The notes: generated from the letters alone by a model not told the origin. A stretch of DNA of 64,000 bases from Nitrospirales bacterium (GCA_021604005.1 BQIV01000017.1:33373-97372); one strand, 5' to 3'; counted from the stretch's first letter, positions 46,138 to 55,454 are shown. Numbers and translations: made by a program.

Positions 46138-46386
46138 AAAAGATCCTTTCCTATGAGGTTAGTAAGGCGAGAGCCCATTTTTACGAGAAATCGCATCGAA
46201 AAGCCCCGTCTTTAAGGGCGGGCTTCTAAACTCTAGTCAATGCGCCCCATGGTGTCAAACTGAAATTGGATGTAGAGGACATTTCATCGACGGGTTTCGA
46301 CAGGTGGGCAGCTAGAATCAGCTACTGGTTGGATGATTCTTGTTCGGTTGTCCACAAGAGGGTAGTCTCGTGCAGAAAGGAAGAGT

Positions 46387-46701
46387 ATGCCTATCTATGA
46401 ATATCAAGCCAAATACTGTTTGAAGTCGTTGTTTTGTCATAAGCGGTTTGCCTTTTGGCAGAACATGTCTGATGTCCCAGTGTCAGCTTGTCACGAATGC
46501 GGGGCACCCTTGGAGAAGATCCCATCGGTATTTTCAGAAGGGGCTGATGTCATGGCCCACAGCCGGGCGTCGTCAGATCCTCCAGCAGGCTCGACGGCCC
46601 CTCCCCCCACGCTCAAAAACATTTACGGTGGCGGGTTAGGCATACGGGGCTGTGGCCATGATTGCCGCTCGCATGGAGGGCATTCACATGGCAAGCACTA
46701 A
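46387..46701 (+). CDS. FmdB-family zinc-ribbon protein with His-rich tail
   Basis: 104 residues. The FmdB opening MPIYEYQA and the second Cys pair ACHECGAPLEK are in place; the first pair, usually C-x-x-C, is CLKSLFC here, with a wider spacing, which may alter zinc binding. The C-terminal end RGCGHDCRSHGGHSHGKH is unusual for the family and looks metal-binding. AAAGGAAGAG precedes the ATG. The gene lies between the His-rich gene and the COG0523 gene, suggesting zinc trafficking. Confidence 0.88.
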   Translation: MPIYEYQAKYCLKSLFCHKRFAFWQNMSDVPVSACHECGAPLEKIPSVFSEGADVMAHSRASSDPPAGSTAPPPTLKNIYGGGLGIRGCGHDCRSHGGHSHGKH

Positions 46702-46862
46702 GGCTTACTTAATTCTTCGTTTTTCAAGATGAATTCGAATTCGCGTATGGTTTCTTTCATATTTATGTATGAGCAGAATATAAGGTGGCCTATTAAAACG
46801 TAGAGTTCGATTCCGCGAACAATCGACTGTTGGGATATCCCCATGTTAACAGGAGGAAGAGA

Positions 46863-48440
46863 ATGGTCCTGAAATCTATAAACGATGATGGCAAGCTGCC
46901 GGTCACCGTTCTCAGTGGTTTCTTAGGGGCGGGCAAAACGACCTTGTTGAAACACATCCTGCACACCAAGCACTCGGAAACGAATCCTTTTCGATGCGCG
47001 GTCATAGTCAACGACATGGCTGAACTCAATATCGATCAGTCGTTGGTCGAACAGAGCTCTATCGTTCAATCAGATGAAGTCGTGGCCATGCAGAATGGTT
47101 GCGTGTGTTGCAGTCTTCAAAACGATGTCGTGGAACAAATCACCAAGCTGGCAGCCTCGAAGAATTACGACTATATGATTATTGAAGGCTCCGGCGTTTC
47201 GGAGCCAGCCCAAATTGCCAAGTTGTTCGCAGATTGTGAGGACGATCATGACCACGAAAACGCACATGCCGACACCCCCATGTTAGGGCAAGTCGCTCGA
47301 TTGGACACCTGCGTCACCGTCGTCGATGCTTCCAGCATGGTGGAAGACAAACCTCTCTGGCTCGGGCCTTCCCAAGAGAACTTGTCGCAACTCTTGGCCG
47401 AGCAAATCGAATACTCCAATGTGGTGTTACTCAACAAGACCGACTTGGTCGATGACGCACAGCTCCAGGGCATTCAAAACCGCGTCTCGTTGTTAAATCC
47501 AGAGGCTAAGTTAATACCGTGTCGGAACTCGCACATCCCGGTCATGGAGGTTGTTAACACTCGCCTCTATCATCCGAACGCTTTTGATGAGCAGTGGGCA
47601 CGTCTTGAAGGAATCTTTAACGACGAGAATCAGGCAGAGCAACAAGAAGCCGGACAAGAGGACTGTTGTGCCGCAAAGAAAGCCAATGGGCAAGATCCGT
47701 GTTGCGCTACTATCACCATACTGCGTCGTACATTCCAATCGGATGTTTCGAAAGTGGTGCTTCCCGTGGCGAGTGAAACCCGGCACTCCTCTCGGTTTGG
47801 CATTACGTCATTTTTGTATCACGCTCGTCGCCCCTTTCACCCCGAACGTTTCGGTCGAGGGTTCCTCCACAAGTTTTTCGTTTACTATGATCCTTATGAC
47901 GATGACTCGGAGGAGCAAGGCGAGCAGGCTCCAGGCATCGCCAACGAGGATAAGACGGAGGAGGAGAATGCCGCAAAACAAAACGAGGGAGAGAGACCCA
48001 AGCCAAAACGCTCCCCCGAAGAACTCCAAAAGATGGCATATGATCGTCAAAGAACCCGCACCGAAGAACTGGGGCAATTAATCCGAGCCAAAGGATTCTT
48101 GTGGCTCGCCGATACGCATGACCTGATGACGACATTCAGTCACGCGGGAAATCTCGTCACGATGGCTCCTGGTGGTGTTTGGACGGCGTTAGAATCGAAA
48201 GCCTACCGCGGCACGAAGGAAGAAAAATCCAAACTTTGCAAGGATTGGGTGGCCCCTTGGGGGGATCGCCGACAGGAACTTATTTTTATAGGGCAGAGTC
48301 TTAATCACCAGTCCATCCAGGCGGTGCTGGATGAGTGTCTGCTTTCTGATGATGAGTTTGCCATGGGCATCGACTACTGGAAGGCGACCATGGGCGATGT
48401 CATCCTTGACATCGGTACCGGGGAATCAATCTTGTCGTGA
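46863..48440 (+). CDS. COG0523 (CobW/ZNG1-like) metallochaperone GTPase
   Basis: 525 residues from ATG 46863, which has AGGAGG six bases upstream; the open frame to a TTG at 46830 is not needed. N-terminal P-loop GFLGAGKTT, the metal-binding NGCVCCSL (CxCC) motif, the EGSGVSEP loop and NKTD for guanine. The family inserts or delivers zinc or other metals. Residues about 275-300 add two further Cys pairs (EDCCAAKK and DPCCATI), and a charged insert (about 365-405) follows. The CobW C-terminal domain ends the protein. It is longer than usual (about 320-400), and its neighbours are His-rich and zinc-ribbon genes. Confidence 0.93.
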   Translation: MVLKSINDDGKLPVTVLSGFLGAGKTTLLKHILHTKHSETNPFRCAVIVNDMAELNIDQSLVEQSSIVQSDEVVAMQNGCVCCSLQNDVVEQITKLAASKNYDYMIIEGSGVSEPAQIAKLFADCEDDHDHENAHADTPMLGQVARLDTCVTVVDASSMVEDKPLWLGPSQENLSQLLAEQIEYSNVVLLNKTDLVDDAQLQGIQNRVSLLNPEAKLIPCRNSHIPVMEVVNTRLYHPNAFDEQWARLEGIFNDENQAEQQEAGQEDCCAAKKANGQDPCCATITILRRTFQSDVSKVVLPVASETRHSSRFGITSFLYHARRPFHPERFGRGFLHKFFVYYDPYDDDSEEQGEQAPGIANEDKTEEENAAKQNEGERPKPKRSPEELQKMAYDRQRTRTEELGQLIRAKGFLWLADTHDLMTTFSHAGNLVTMAPGGVWTALESKAYRGTKEEKSKLCKDWVAPWGDRRQELIFIGQSLNHQSIQAVLDECLLSDDEFAMGIDYWKATMGDVILDIGTGESILS

Positions 48441-48455
48441 AGTCCTCAACGGAGG

Positions 48456-48477
48456 AAAAGGTGTCAGGAACCTTTTT
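48456..48477 (+). terminator. Hairpin after the COG0523 gene
   Basis: AAAAGGT at 48456-48462 pairs with ACCTTTT at 48470-48476 around GTCAGGA. It lies 15 bases after the stop and ends in Ts, so it can act as a terminator. The same hairpin type (aaaaggtgtcaggaacctttt) occurs as a repeated element in many genomes; only one copy is seen here. Confidence 0.55.
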
Positions 48478-48717
48478 CTGATCACACTGAAAGAAGAATT
48501 CATGATCGCTGGAAACATTGGAAGCGAAGCGCGACACTTGGCGGTGTATCCGCTTGAGGCACGGCGCAGGAGTGAATGTCGATGCCCTCAGTAAGCTTAT
48601 CCAAGTGTCTGGCAGGTCGTTTCTTATCACCTTTTGGAGATTGACTGCAGTTGTTGGCCGCATCGACGTAGTTGCTTGCCAACATTGCCGAAGCCGTGAC
48701 CACCCGGACCAACTAAC

Positions 48718-49329
48718 ATGTCAACTGCACTTCGAGCGAATGATCACGAACGCGTTGAAGGTAAAATTCTTGAACAAGCGGTGAGCCTGCTGAGCCAACA
48801 GGTGTGGTGCTGGGGGCGCGACATTGTGCGACCGGAAGGCAATTGGCTGCTCGAGATCGGCTTTGACCGCATCGAGCCGCCCGCCAATCGCAAAGACTGT
48901 TCGAGCGTGTATACTTTGACGATGCCACGGAGACGATGTGTTGCGCTGCGTGGGTTTGGTGTGTTCTACGGAGATGGTGAGTGGGGCGGCGTCTTCCTGC
49001 CCCGCTTCACGTTTCACCCTCGATATACTACACAGGCGACACTGAATCGCCCACCCTGGTCCGATGCCGATCTTCCGACGTTGAACACGCCGACTAAATC
49101 TCAGCAACAAGCGTGCGCAATGCTGACCTTGGATTTGATCGATTGGATACACCGTTACGAAGTCAACATCGTCAAGCAATTGGGAATCGAGTATCGACGG
49201 TCAACCCTGCTTGAGCGGGAGAACGGCACGCGACGGTTCGTGCCAGCCGAGAATTTTGCGTCGGCCTGGCACGAGTTATCGTGTCAAGTGGCATCCAATT
49301 TCAATGTATTCCTAGAGCCGAGACAATAA
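48718..49329 (+). CDS. Conserved-type hypothetical protein in genomic island
   Basis: 203 residues, soluble. Segments LSQQVWCWGRDIVRPEGNWLLEIGFDRIEPP, RRRCVALRGFGVFYGDGEWGGVFLPRF and NRPPWSDADLPTL give a distinctive but unfamiliar pattern, seen in my memory among plancto- or acidobacterial hypotheticals. Its stop overlaps the next start as TAATG, so the two are translated together. It lies between the zinc module and the broken recombinase, so it is likely cargo of an integrated element. Confidence 0.7.
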   Translation: MSTALRANDHERVEGKILEQAVSLLSQQVWCWGRDIVRPEGNWLLEIGFDRIEPPANRKDCSSVYTLTMPRRRCVALRGFGVFYGDGEWGGVFLPRFTFHPRYTTQATLNRPPWSDADLPTLNTPTKSQQQACAMLTLDLIDWIHRYEVNIVKQLGIEYRRSTLLERENGTRRFVPAENFASAWHELSCQVASNFNVFLEPRQ

Positions 49330-49601
49330 TGAGCAATGACATCATTCCTCGTTCGTACGAACAATGGCGACACTGCATCGAGGTTCGGTGCAAAATCCGG
49401 TTGACGCCAGCGTATATTCACGAACGCTTGGCTGAATTGCAAGACGGCAAGCATGCGAAGACCAAAGAATTTGCAAAGCTCTATGGAGCGGATCATCTTC
49501 AACACACGATCACCTGGTTCCGTCGTGCTTCCCCCATGCGAAGGTTGTGGTTACGATCTGTTACTGGACCGGCATGCGCAGCGGAGAAGTCCTCACGCTG
49601 A
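49329..49601 (+). CDS. Hypothetical protein, probably fused at its end to island debris
   Basis: 90 residues from ATG 49329, coupled to the gene before by a TAATG overlap. The first about 65 residues (SNDIIPRSYEQWRHCIEV, then RLTPAYIHERLAELQDGK and HTITWFRRA) look like a complete small protein. After about base 49526 the frame runs into sequence that in another frame is the recombinase relic, so the natural end has been lost. Confidence 0.6.
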   Translation: MSNDIIPRSYEQWRHCIEVRCKIRLTPAYIHERLAELQDGKHAKTKEFAKLYGADHLQHTITWFRRASPMRRLWLRSVTGPACAAEKSSR

Positions 49602-50140
49602 AGTGGCAACAAATCAAGTTTGACTCCCACATGAAAACCGTTACAATGGAACTCTCGGGGGCAGATACAAAGACCGGGGAACCGCGGATGATAATTATGA
49701 GTGGGGATTTGTACAACGCGATATCATCCTGGTATAAAGATACCCAATTGCAGCATCCCCGGTGTGAGTGGGTCGCGCACTTCAAGGGCCGTAAGCTCAA
49801 GAGCATTCGCGTGGCCTAGCGGCTGGCTTGGGTTAAAGTTGGCTTGGGTCGCTGAGGGAAGCCAAAAGAAAAAGAGGTCCTGAACCGTCGCTATCGCGGA
49901 GCCCTTGTCCATGACTTTCGGCGAACCGCGGTGCGTAAACTTGTTCGGGCTGGAGTCCCGGAGAAAGTCGCGATGAAAATTACTGGACACAAAACGCGGG
50001 CCGTCCTTGACCGCTATAATATTGTGAATGTCCAAGATCTCATGGACGCCGGCCGCAAGATGGTTCAATTGCACCAACAGCACTTGACCATTCCGCCGCG
50101 TGGACATTTGGTGGACACTTCTCGGAAGCGCAACGCATAA
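49526..50140 (+). pseudogene. Tyrosine recombinase (phage-type integrase) relic
   Basis: In one frame: TICYWTGMRSGEVLTLKWQQ (first catalytic Arg), then in-frame TAG at 49817 and TGA at 49850, then [41 protein letters not shown], which carries the His-x-x-Arg, His and Tyr residues of the family. The N-terminal half is absent. The relic ends 10 bases before the tRNA-Thr gene. Confidence 0.85.
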
Positions 50141-50150
50141 ACGCCTGGGA

Positions 50151-50226
50151 GCTGGCGTAGCTCAGTTGGTAGAGCAGCGGTTTTGTAAACCGCCGGTCGG
50201 GGGTTCAATTCCTCTCGCCAGCTCCA
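50151..50226 (+). tRNA. tRNA-Thr (anticodon UGU)
   Basis: 76 bases. Acceptor stem GCTGGCG with CGCCAGC, D-loop AGCTCAGTTGGTAGAGC, anticodon arm GCGGT-TTTGTAA-ACCGC with anticodon TGT, T-arm GGGGGTTCAATTCCTC, and encoded CCA at the end. All stems pair. It is next to a broken integrase, a common arrangement for element insertion. Confidence 0.97.
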
Positions 50227-50347
50227 TATTTAAACAGCCGAGACGTGTCGGCAAGTTCAAGAACGGTGTCTCTCACCCGTCAACGCTCCCTGCTCTCGTT
50301 TACCCTGTGCCCATAGCCCATTGTGTTTCCGATTTGGAGGTAGCCTC

Positions 50348-52129
50348 ATGGCGAACATTGCCGTAAAAGCTCGAGCCGTCCCTCGTTGGACGTTGCATGA
50401 TCTCCTCTCACAACCGGACAAAGACTTTGAACGTCTTTGCCGACAGCAGGAACGCCAGGTGAGTCAGCTCGAACGATTACGACCGCGTTTGAAACAGAAT
50501 GTCTCCTCAACACTCTTTAAGCAGGCCTATCAGTTGAAAGAAGCCATCGCTGAAATCTCGGCGACACTCCATGCCTATGCGTTCCTCTGGTTTGCGGAAA
50601 ATACGCAACAGCAAGCGGCACGAGCGTTCCAAGCTACAGTTCGTGAACGCCTCACGAAGCTTGATAATCGAATCCTCTTCTTAGATCTCTGGTGGCAGGG
50701 ACTCAGCATTCACAAAGCCAAATCCCATCTTCGTCAATCAGGAACGCTCCACTACTACCTTGATACGCTCACTCGGATAAAGCCTCATACGTTAAGCGAA
50801 ACTGAAGAACAAATTATACGCGTCAAGGACAGTACGGGTCGCAGTGCCATCGAAATGCTGTATGGCGTCTTGACGTCTGGGTTTAAATTCTCACTGAAGA
50901 TAGACGGGAAAGTTCAAACCCTGACACGTGAAGAATTAACCACGCACGTTCGACATCCGTCGACTCAACGTCGACAGGCCGCGTATCAAGAATTATTCCG
51001 TCTCTATTCAGGGCATCGTGATGTTATTGGAGAAATGTATAAATCGTTGGTGTTGGACTGGAAAAATGAAGGCGTGACGCTTCGTCGCCATCGCACACCC
51101 ATCGCCGTCCGCAACATGGCCAACGATGTTCCAGATCAAGCCGTAACGGCTCTGCTCACGACATGTCGAAAACATTCCAGTATCTTTCAACATTACTTCC
51201 GCCTCAAAGCCAAACTGCTGAAGAAAAAGAACTTGACGCGCTATGATCTCTACGCGCCTCTTCGAACATCCTCGACCAACTACTCGTTTTCACAAGCGTG
51301 GAAGATGGTGCACGAATCGTTTCAACATTTTTCTCCCGAAGTGGCCAAACTGGCGGCACGGGTCGTAGAAGAACGGCATCTTGACGCACGCATTCGACCA
51401 GGAAAGATGGGGGGAGCGTTTTGTTATAGCGTAACTCCCCGCCTAACGCCTTATGTCTTAATGAACTTTAATGGTCATCCACGAGACATCTCGACCCTTG
51501 CACATGAACTGGGTCATGCCGTGCATGGCATGCTCGCACATCAACATTCGGTGTTGACCTTCCACTCCTCCCTCCCGCTTGCGGAAACGGCTTCCATTTT
51601 TGGCGAACAATTGTTGTCAGAGAATTTTCTCAGTCACGAACGCAATGTCCAAGCGAAGCGAGCGCTCTTAATGACGCAACTTGATGATCTCTACGCCACG
51701 ATTCTCCGACAAGCCTATTTTGTGGAATTCGAACGACTCGCCCATGACATGATTAACGATGGAGCGACAATAGATGCCCTTGCTCAGGCCTACCTCCAAC
51801 TGCTCCGAGAACAATTTGGACACGACGTTCAAGTCTCTAAAGAGTTTCAATGGGAATGGTTATCGATTCCGCATATTTTTTCCAGCCCATTCTATTGCTA
51901 CGCCTACAGCTTCGGCAATTTACTGGTCCTCGCTCTCTACCAACGGTATAAACAAGAGGGAAACGCATTTGTCCCGAAGTACCTGAACCTGTTGTCGGCC
52001 GGGGGTTCCGCCAGTCCCGAATCTCTCTTGAAACCGTTGAACGTGAACATTCTGTCAGAGCGTTTTTGGCAAGAAGGATTTACCCGCATTCAAGATCTTG
52101 TTGTGGAATTAGAGAAAACCATGCCATAA
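50348..52129 (+). CDS. pepF: M3-family oligoendopeptidase (PepF-like)
   Basis: 593 residues from ATG 50348, with GGAGGT six bases upstream. The zinc-protease motif is HELGHAVHG near residue 390, with the third ligand Glu in a following ETASIFGE segment. N-terminal helices and the C-terminal domain with SIPHIFSSPFYCYAYSFGNLLVLALY are as in PepF/M3B oligoendopeptidases, which cut peptides of moderate length in the cytoplasm. Length is typical. The gene starts 122 bases after tRNA-Thr. Confidence 0.95.
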   Translation: MANIAVKARAVPRWTLHDLLSQPDKDFERLCRQQERQVSQLERLRPRLKQNVSSTLFKQAYQLKEAIAEISATLHAYAFLWFAENTQQQAARAFQATVRERLTKLDNRILFLDLWWQGLSIHKAKSHLRQSGTLHYYLDTLTRIKPHTLSETEEQIIRVKDSTGRSAIEMLYGVLTSGFKFSLKIDGKVQTLTREELTTHVRHPSTQRRQAAYQELFRLYSGHRDVIGEMYKSLVLDWKNEGVTLRRHRTPIAVRNMANDVPDQAVTALLTTCRKHSSIFQHYFRLKAKLLKKKNLTRYDLYAPLRTSSTNYSFSQAWKMVHESFQHFSPEVAKLAARVVEERHLDARIRPGKMGGAFCYSVTPRLTPYVLMNFNGHPRDISTLAHELGHAVHGMLAHQHSVLTFHSSLPLAETASIFGEQLLSENFLSHERNVQAKRALLMTQLDDLYATILRQAYFVEFERLAHDMINDGATIDALAQAYLQLLREQFGHDVQVSKEFQWEWLSIPHIFSSPFYCYAYSFGNLLVLALYQRYKQEGNAFVPKYLNLLSAGGSASPESLLKPLNVNILSERFWQEGFTRIQDLVVELEKTMP

Positions 52130-52238
52130 CCGCACATGACCGTAAGGAAGTCAATACAATTGTCATGTTCGAAAATGTTACGGTCCTGTCAGAATGGCAG
52201 GCGGTGTGGATGGATTCCACGAAGAAAGGCGCGGAGTA

Positions 52239-52691
52239 TCAAAAAATTCCGGCCTGTTGTTGTAACCATCGAATATACCGAATGATCTCGGTTACGTCTT
52301 CCGGAGTGACCGTCTCAATTTTCGGCATATTGCCGAACTTCCAGTGATGCGCGCGTACGCCTTGAGCCGCAGCTCGCTGAAACGCAAAATCCGCGTGATG
52401 GTTTGGTTCATAAATTTTATGAACGAGTGGCGGGCCTTGCTTCGTACCACGTGCTTGCGCTCCATGACACCGAGCACAGTTATCGTTAAACAGCCCTTCT
52501 CCTTGTGTCAATTTTTGAGGCATCTGATCCGTGTTGATCATGGCGACGGGCCAGTCACCGGCACTATGCCCTTCATGACTCACATCGGTCTTGGCTTCGG
52601 AACATCCTAAAAACGAAAGCAGAGAGACAACCAGAACCAGCCTATACCAGTGTCGAGTGAAGACGGTGTTGGAGGTGACGTGCCGTATCAT
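52239..52691 (-). CDS. Cytochrome c family lipoprotein
   Basis: 150 residues from ATG 52691, with AAGGA upstream. A signal with lipobox SFLGC, then a mature cytochrome c domain with one haem motif CARCHG near residue 79 and a distal Met region (GNMPKIETVTPEDVTEIIRYIRWLQQQ). A membrane-attached single-haem cytochrome, probably in the periplasm facing a respiratory chain. No partner genes are near; convergent with pepF. Confidence 0.92.
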   Translation of the reverse strand: MIRHVTSNTVFTRHWYRLVLVVSLLSFLGCSEAKTDVSHEGHSAGDWPVAMINTDQMPQKLTQGEGLFNDNCARCHGAQARGTKQGPPLVHKIYEPNHHADFAFQRAAAQGVRAHHWKFGNMPKIETVTPEDVTEIIRYIRWLQQQAGIF

Positions 52692-52736
52692 TAACAGTCC
52701 TTGCATTGAATACGAAACGAGATGGTCGTTGCGACC

Positions 52737-53429
52737 TTAGGGAGACGGGATGGTAGAAGGATCATCTATCCCAACTGCGTGAAATCCTTCTTGGCGAAAT
52801 AAACAACTATCACACTCACCACATACCCGTCCATCTGCATGTGGTGCATAGCAACTGTGCGTGAGCTCCAAGGGAACCTCAAGTTCCAGCCCTTTTTGAA
52901 TAATTTCCGCCTTCGTCATCATCATCAACGGTGTATGGATTTCAAGAGATTCGCCGTTAACGCCCCTTTGGGTCCCAAGGCGAGCAACCGTTTCAAACGC
53001 CTCGACAAATTCAGGCCGACAGTCAGGATATCCCGAATAGTCGCGAACATTTGCCCCAAAATAAATCCGTGTTGCGTGGATCACTTCCGCATAGGCCAAC
53101 GCAAGACTTAAAAATATGGTATTGCGAGCAGGCACATAGGTGATAGGAATTCCCGCTTCACGAGCATTCAGCGATTGCTGTTTCGGAACTTCTAGGTCTT
53201 CCGTAAGCGCCGACCCTCCAAACGCACGAAGGTCGAGCTCAATGACTTTGTGCTCTTTGGCCTGGAGCCACGTCGCGATACTTGCAGCACGAGTGACTTC
53301 AATTCGATGACGTTGCCCATAGAAAATTGTTAGCAGGTAGAGATCACACCCTTCAGACCTGGCAATCGCCGCGGTGACGGTTGAATCAAGCCCACCACTC
53401 GCCAAAATGATCGCGTTGCTATTGGACAT
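52737..53429 (-). CDS. queC: 7-cyano-7-deazaguanine synthase
   Basis: 230 residues. PP-loop SGGLDSTVTAAIA near residue 11; the RHRIEVTRA and YVPARNTIFLS motifs; and the C-terminal zinc site CYAPHADGRVCGECDSCLFR with four Cys. QueC makes preQ0 for queuosine tRNA modification. Length is normal. No other que gene lies in the window. Confidence 0.96.
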   Translation of the reverse strand: MSNSNAIILASGGLDSTVTAAIARSEGCDLYLLTIFYGQRHRIEVTRAASIATWLQAKEHKVIELDLRAFGGSALTEDLEVPKQQSLNAREAGIPITYVPARNTIFLSLALAYAEVIHATRIYFGANVRDYSGYPDCRPEFVEAFETVARLGTQRGVNGESLEIHTPLMMMTKAEIIQKGLELEVPLELTHSCYAPHADGRVCGECDSCLFRQEGFHAVGIDDPSTIPSP

Positions 53430-53564
53430 GAAGCTGTTGCAGTTTGTCAGGACAACGTTTACGTTCGTATGACCGAGAATTCACAACATATAAGATACTG
53501 AAATGACGCATAAAGAAAACCCGGGTAATGATGACAAAACGTTTGCACAAGCACAAGCCAATGA

Positions 53565-54236
53565 TCAGGAACGCTGTTCAGCCCGTTCGATTTTCTCCAT
53601 GAGCTCCCGATTGGTTTGGCAAGCCACACACAAACGTGCAAACGGGAGTGCCTGCAGCCGCTTCTCACTGACCTCTTCTCCACATTCGGCACACATACCA
53701 TAGGTGCCTTCTTCCAGGCTGACCAGCGCTTCCTCAATTTGCCGACGTTCTTTATTTCTCATTTCTTGAAGAGAAATCCCCATTTCTCTGTCTAAATCCA
53801 CAAGTGCTTGATCGCCGCTATCCATGGCAGATTCTAACCGTCGTTGCTGTTCTTCCGTCAACGATTGCCCCAATTGCTGTTTAATGGCTTGTGTAATGGC
53901 ATCACGTTTCGCAAGTAAAATCTTTCGAAGCGTCGCTTTGCGACCTTTGGTCGTACTTGGTTGTATGGATTTTGACTCTTTTCTCATAATGTCCTTTTGC
54001 GATGATTTTGGAGCTTCCTTTTTGGGGGAGGAAGAAGACGACGCTGAACGACGCGTCGCTTTTTTGACTAAGTTCGATGACTTTCTTGAGGCACTGGACT
54101 TAGAGGGCGCACTGGACTTTTTAGACGTAGGCTTTGCGGTCGTCTTCTTTTTTGAAACAACTTTTTTAGGAGGAGGACTCTTTTTGCCTTTGGTTGTGCG
54201 AGAAACACTCTTTTTATTCTGAACTTTTGAAGCCAT
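53565..54236 (-). CDS. DksA/TraR-type zinc-finger protein with lysine-rich N-terminus
   Basis: 223 residues. The C-terminal half is DksA-like: a coiled-coil hairpin about residues 100-180 (TLRKILLAKRDAITQAIK, RMEMGISLQEM-type) and the C4 zinc finger MCAECGEEVSEKRLQALPFARLCVACQ. DksA-type proteins bind RNA polymerase through its secondary channel. The first 95 residues are extremely rich in Lys, Ser and Pro (for example SRTTKGKKSPPPKKVVSKKK), a tail usual neither in DksA nor TraR. It resembles histone-H1-like tails, suggesting nucleic acid contact. Neighbours are queC and apt. Confidence 0.88.
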   Translation of the reverse strand: MASKVQNKKSVSRTTKGKKSPPPKKVVSKKKTTAKPTSKKSSAPSKSSASRKSSNLVKKATRRSASSSSSPKKEAPKSSQKDIMRKESKSIQPSTTKGRKATLRKILLAKRDAITQAIKQQLGQSLTEEQQRRLESAMDSGDQALVDLDREMGISLQEMRNKERRQIEEALVSLEEGTYGMCAECGEEVSEKRLQALPFARLCVACQTNRELMEKIERAEQRS

Positions 54237-54361
54237 ACATCAGCGCCCTTTCTGGCTGAAGCGTTTTACAGGCATCGAAAACGAAAGATCGTCATGAACC
54301 CTGTAAACCGAAATGGGAGGGTGATCTTAGCAAAATTTATCCATCTGGCAAATAGAGGGAG

Positions 54362-54877
54362 TCATGAATACGTGATGAGTGAATGGATCGAACAATCGTG
54401 AAGCTTCTCCCTGCCTGACAAAAACGCGAGTTCAACGAGAAATGCGACGTCAACAATCTCTCCGCCCAATTGACGAATGAGGTGGACCGTGGCCGCAGCC
54501 GTCCCTCCTGTGGCTAAGAGGTCGTCCACAACCAACACCCGTTCACCAGGAACAATGGCATCCCGGTGAATGGCCAGCGAATTAGATCCATACTCTAAGT
54601 TATATTTGACCTCGTAGACATCAGCAGGCAATTTTCCAGGCTTTCGCACAGGCACAAACCCCGCATTGAGCCGATAGGCTAACGGGCTCCCAAAAATAAA
54701 GCCACGTGACTCTATTCCGACAATTTTTGAAATATTGGCCGACACGTAGTAGTCGGTGAATTCATCGATAATCGCTTGAAAAGCCTTTGCATCTTTTAGA
54801 AGCGTCGTGATGTCATAGAAAAGGATTCCAGGCTTGGGGAAATCGGGAACTTCACGAATAATTGATTTGTAATCCAT
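54362..54877 (-). CDS. apt: Adenine phosphoribosyltransferase
   Basis: 171 residues from ATG 54877 with AAGGT upstream. PRPP-binding motif [31 protein letters not shown] and KPGKLP loops are as in Apt. It salvages adenine to AMP using PRPP. Length is typical (170-180). It is not in an obvious operon; the DksA-type gene follows at 125 bases. Confidence 0.97.
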   Translation of the reverse strand: MDYKSIIREVPDFPKPGILFYDITTLLKDAKAFQAIIDEFTDYYVSANISKIVGIESRGFIFGSPLAYRLNAGFVPVRKPGKLPADVYEVKYNLEYGSNSLAIHRDAIVPGERVLVVDDLLATGGTAAATVHLIRQLGGEIVDVAFLVELAFLSGREKLHDCSIHSLITYS

Positions 54878-55097
54878 GTTATAAGACCTTTTTGTTCCGC
54901 ATATCATGCTCGATAGAATAAGTTATGTCTACCGTTGTTTTTCATCATCGTACATTGCCTCCCGTTCTCACACACCACACGTGTTTCTCGGACGGATTCC
55001 TCATTAGACACAAAAAGAGACCACTTCGCGTGCGATCAATACGAAACAGTGATATTTCAAGGCCATTGACGGCAACGAACTTAACGATGAATCGGCC

Positions 55098-55454
55098 TTA
55101 AGGCCGAAGAATTCTAAATTCGTCTACATCATTAATCACAGAAGTCCATTCAACATGAACGTGCTCGACGTGAGCGAGAGACGGTCCTTGGCGCAAGGCA
55201 TTGAGAAAAGCCTCCACGGCTGAAAGACGTCCTTCCACTTCGGATTCCACTTGTCCACCAGGAAGATTTCGTACCCATCCATGAAGATTGAGACTATTGG
55301 CTTGTTGCTGAGTAAACGCTCGATAGGCTACGCCTTGAACGCGTCCCTCCACAAGAATATGGGCACGAACCAGACCTGTATTCAAAGGTTGCCCTCCACG
55401 CTGAGACGGTTCTTCTATATTCTGATGATCGGATATTCCCAGCCATCCGTTCAT
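55098..55454 (-). CDS. acyP: Acylphosphatase
   Basis: 118 residues. The active-site segment HILVEGRVQGVAYRAFTQQQANSL carries the catalytic Arg, and GWVRNLPGGQVESEVEGR the Asn. It hydrolyses acyl phosphates. It is about 25 residues longer at the N-terminus than the usual 90-95 residue form, because its start overlaps the hemG stop (ATGA); a later in-frame start is possible. Confidence 0.93.
   Translation of the reverse strand: MNGWLGISDHQNIEEPSQRGGQPLNTGLVRAHILVEGRVQGVAYRAFTQQQANSLNLHGWVRNLPGGQVESEVEGRLSAVEAFLNALRQGPSLAHVEHVHVEWTSVINDVDEFRILRP

Noticed and set aside
52138..52185. Inverted repeat GACCGTAA...TTACGGTC after pepF
   Set aside because: The 32-base loop and missing T run make it unconvincing as a terminator.
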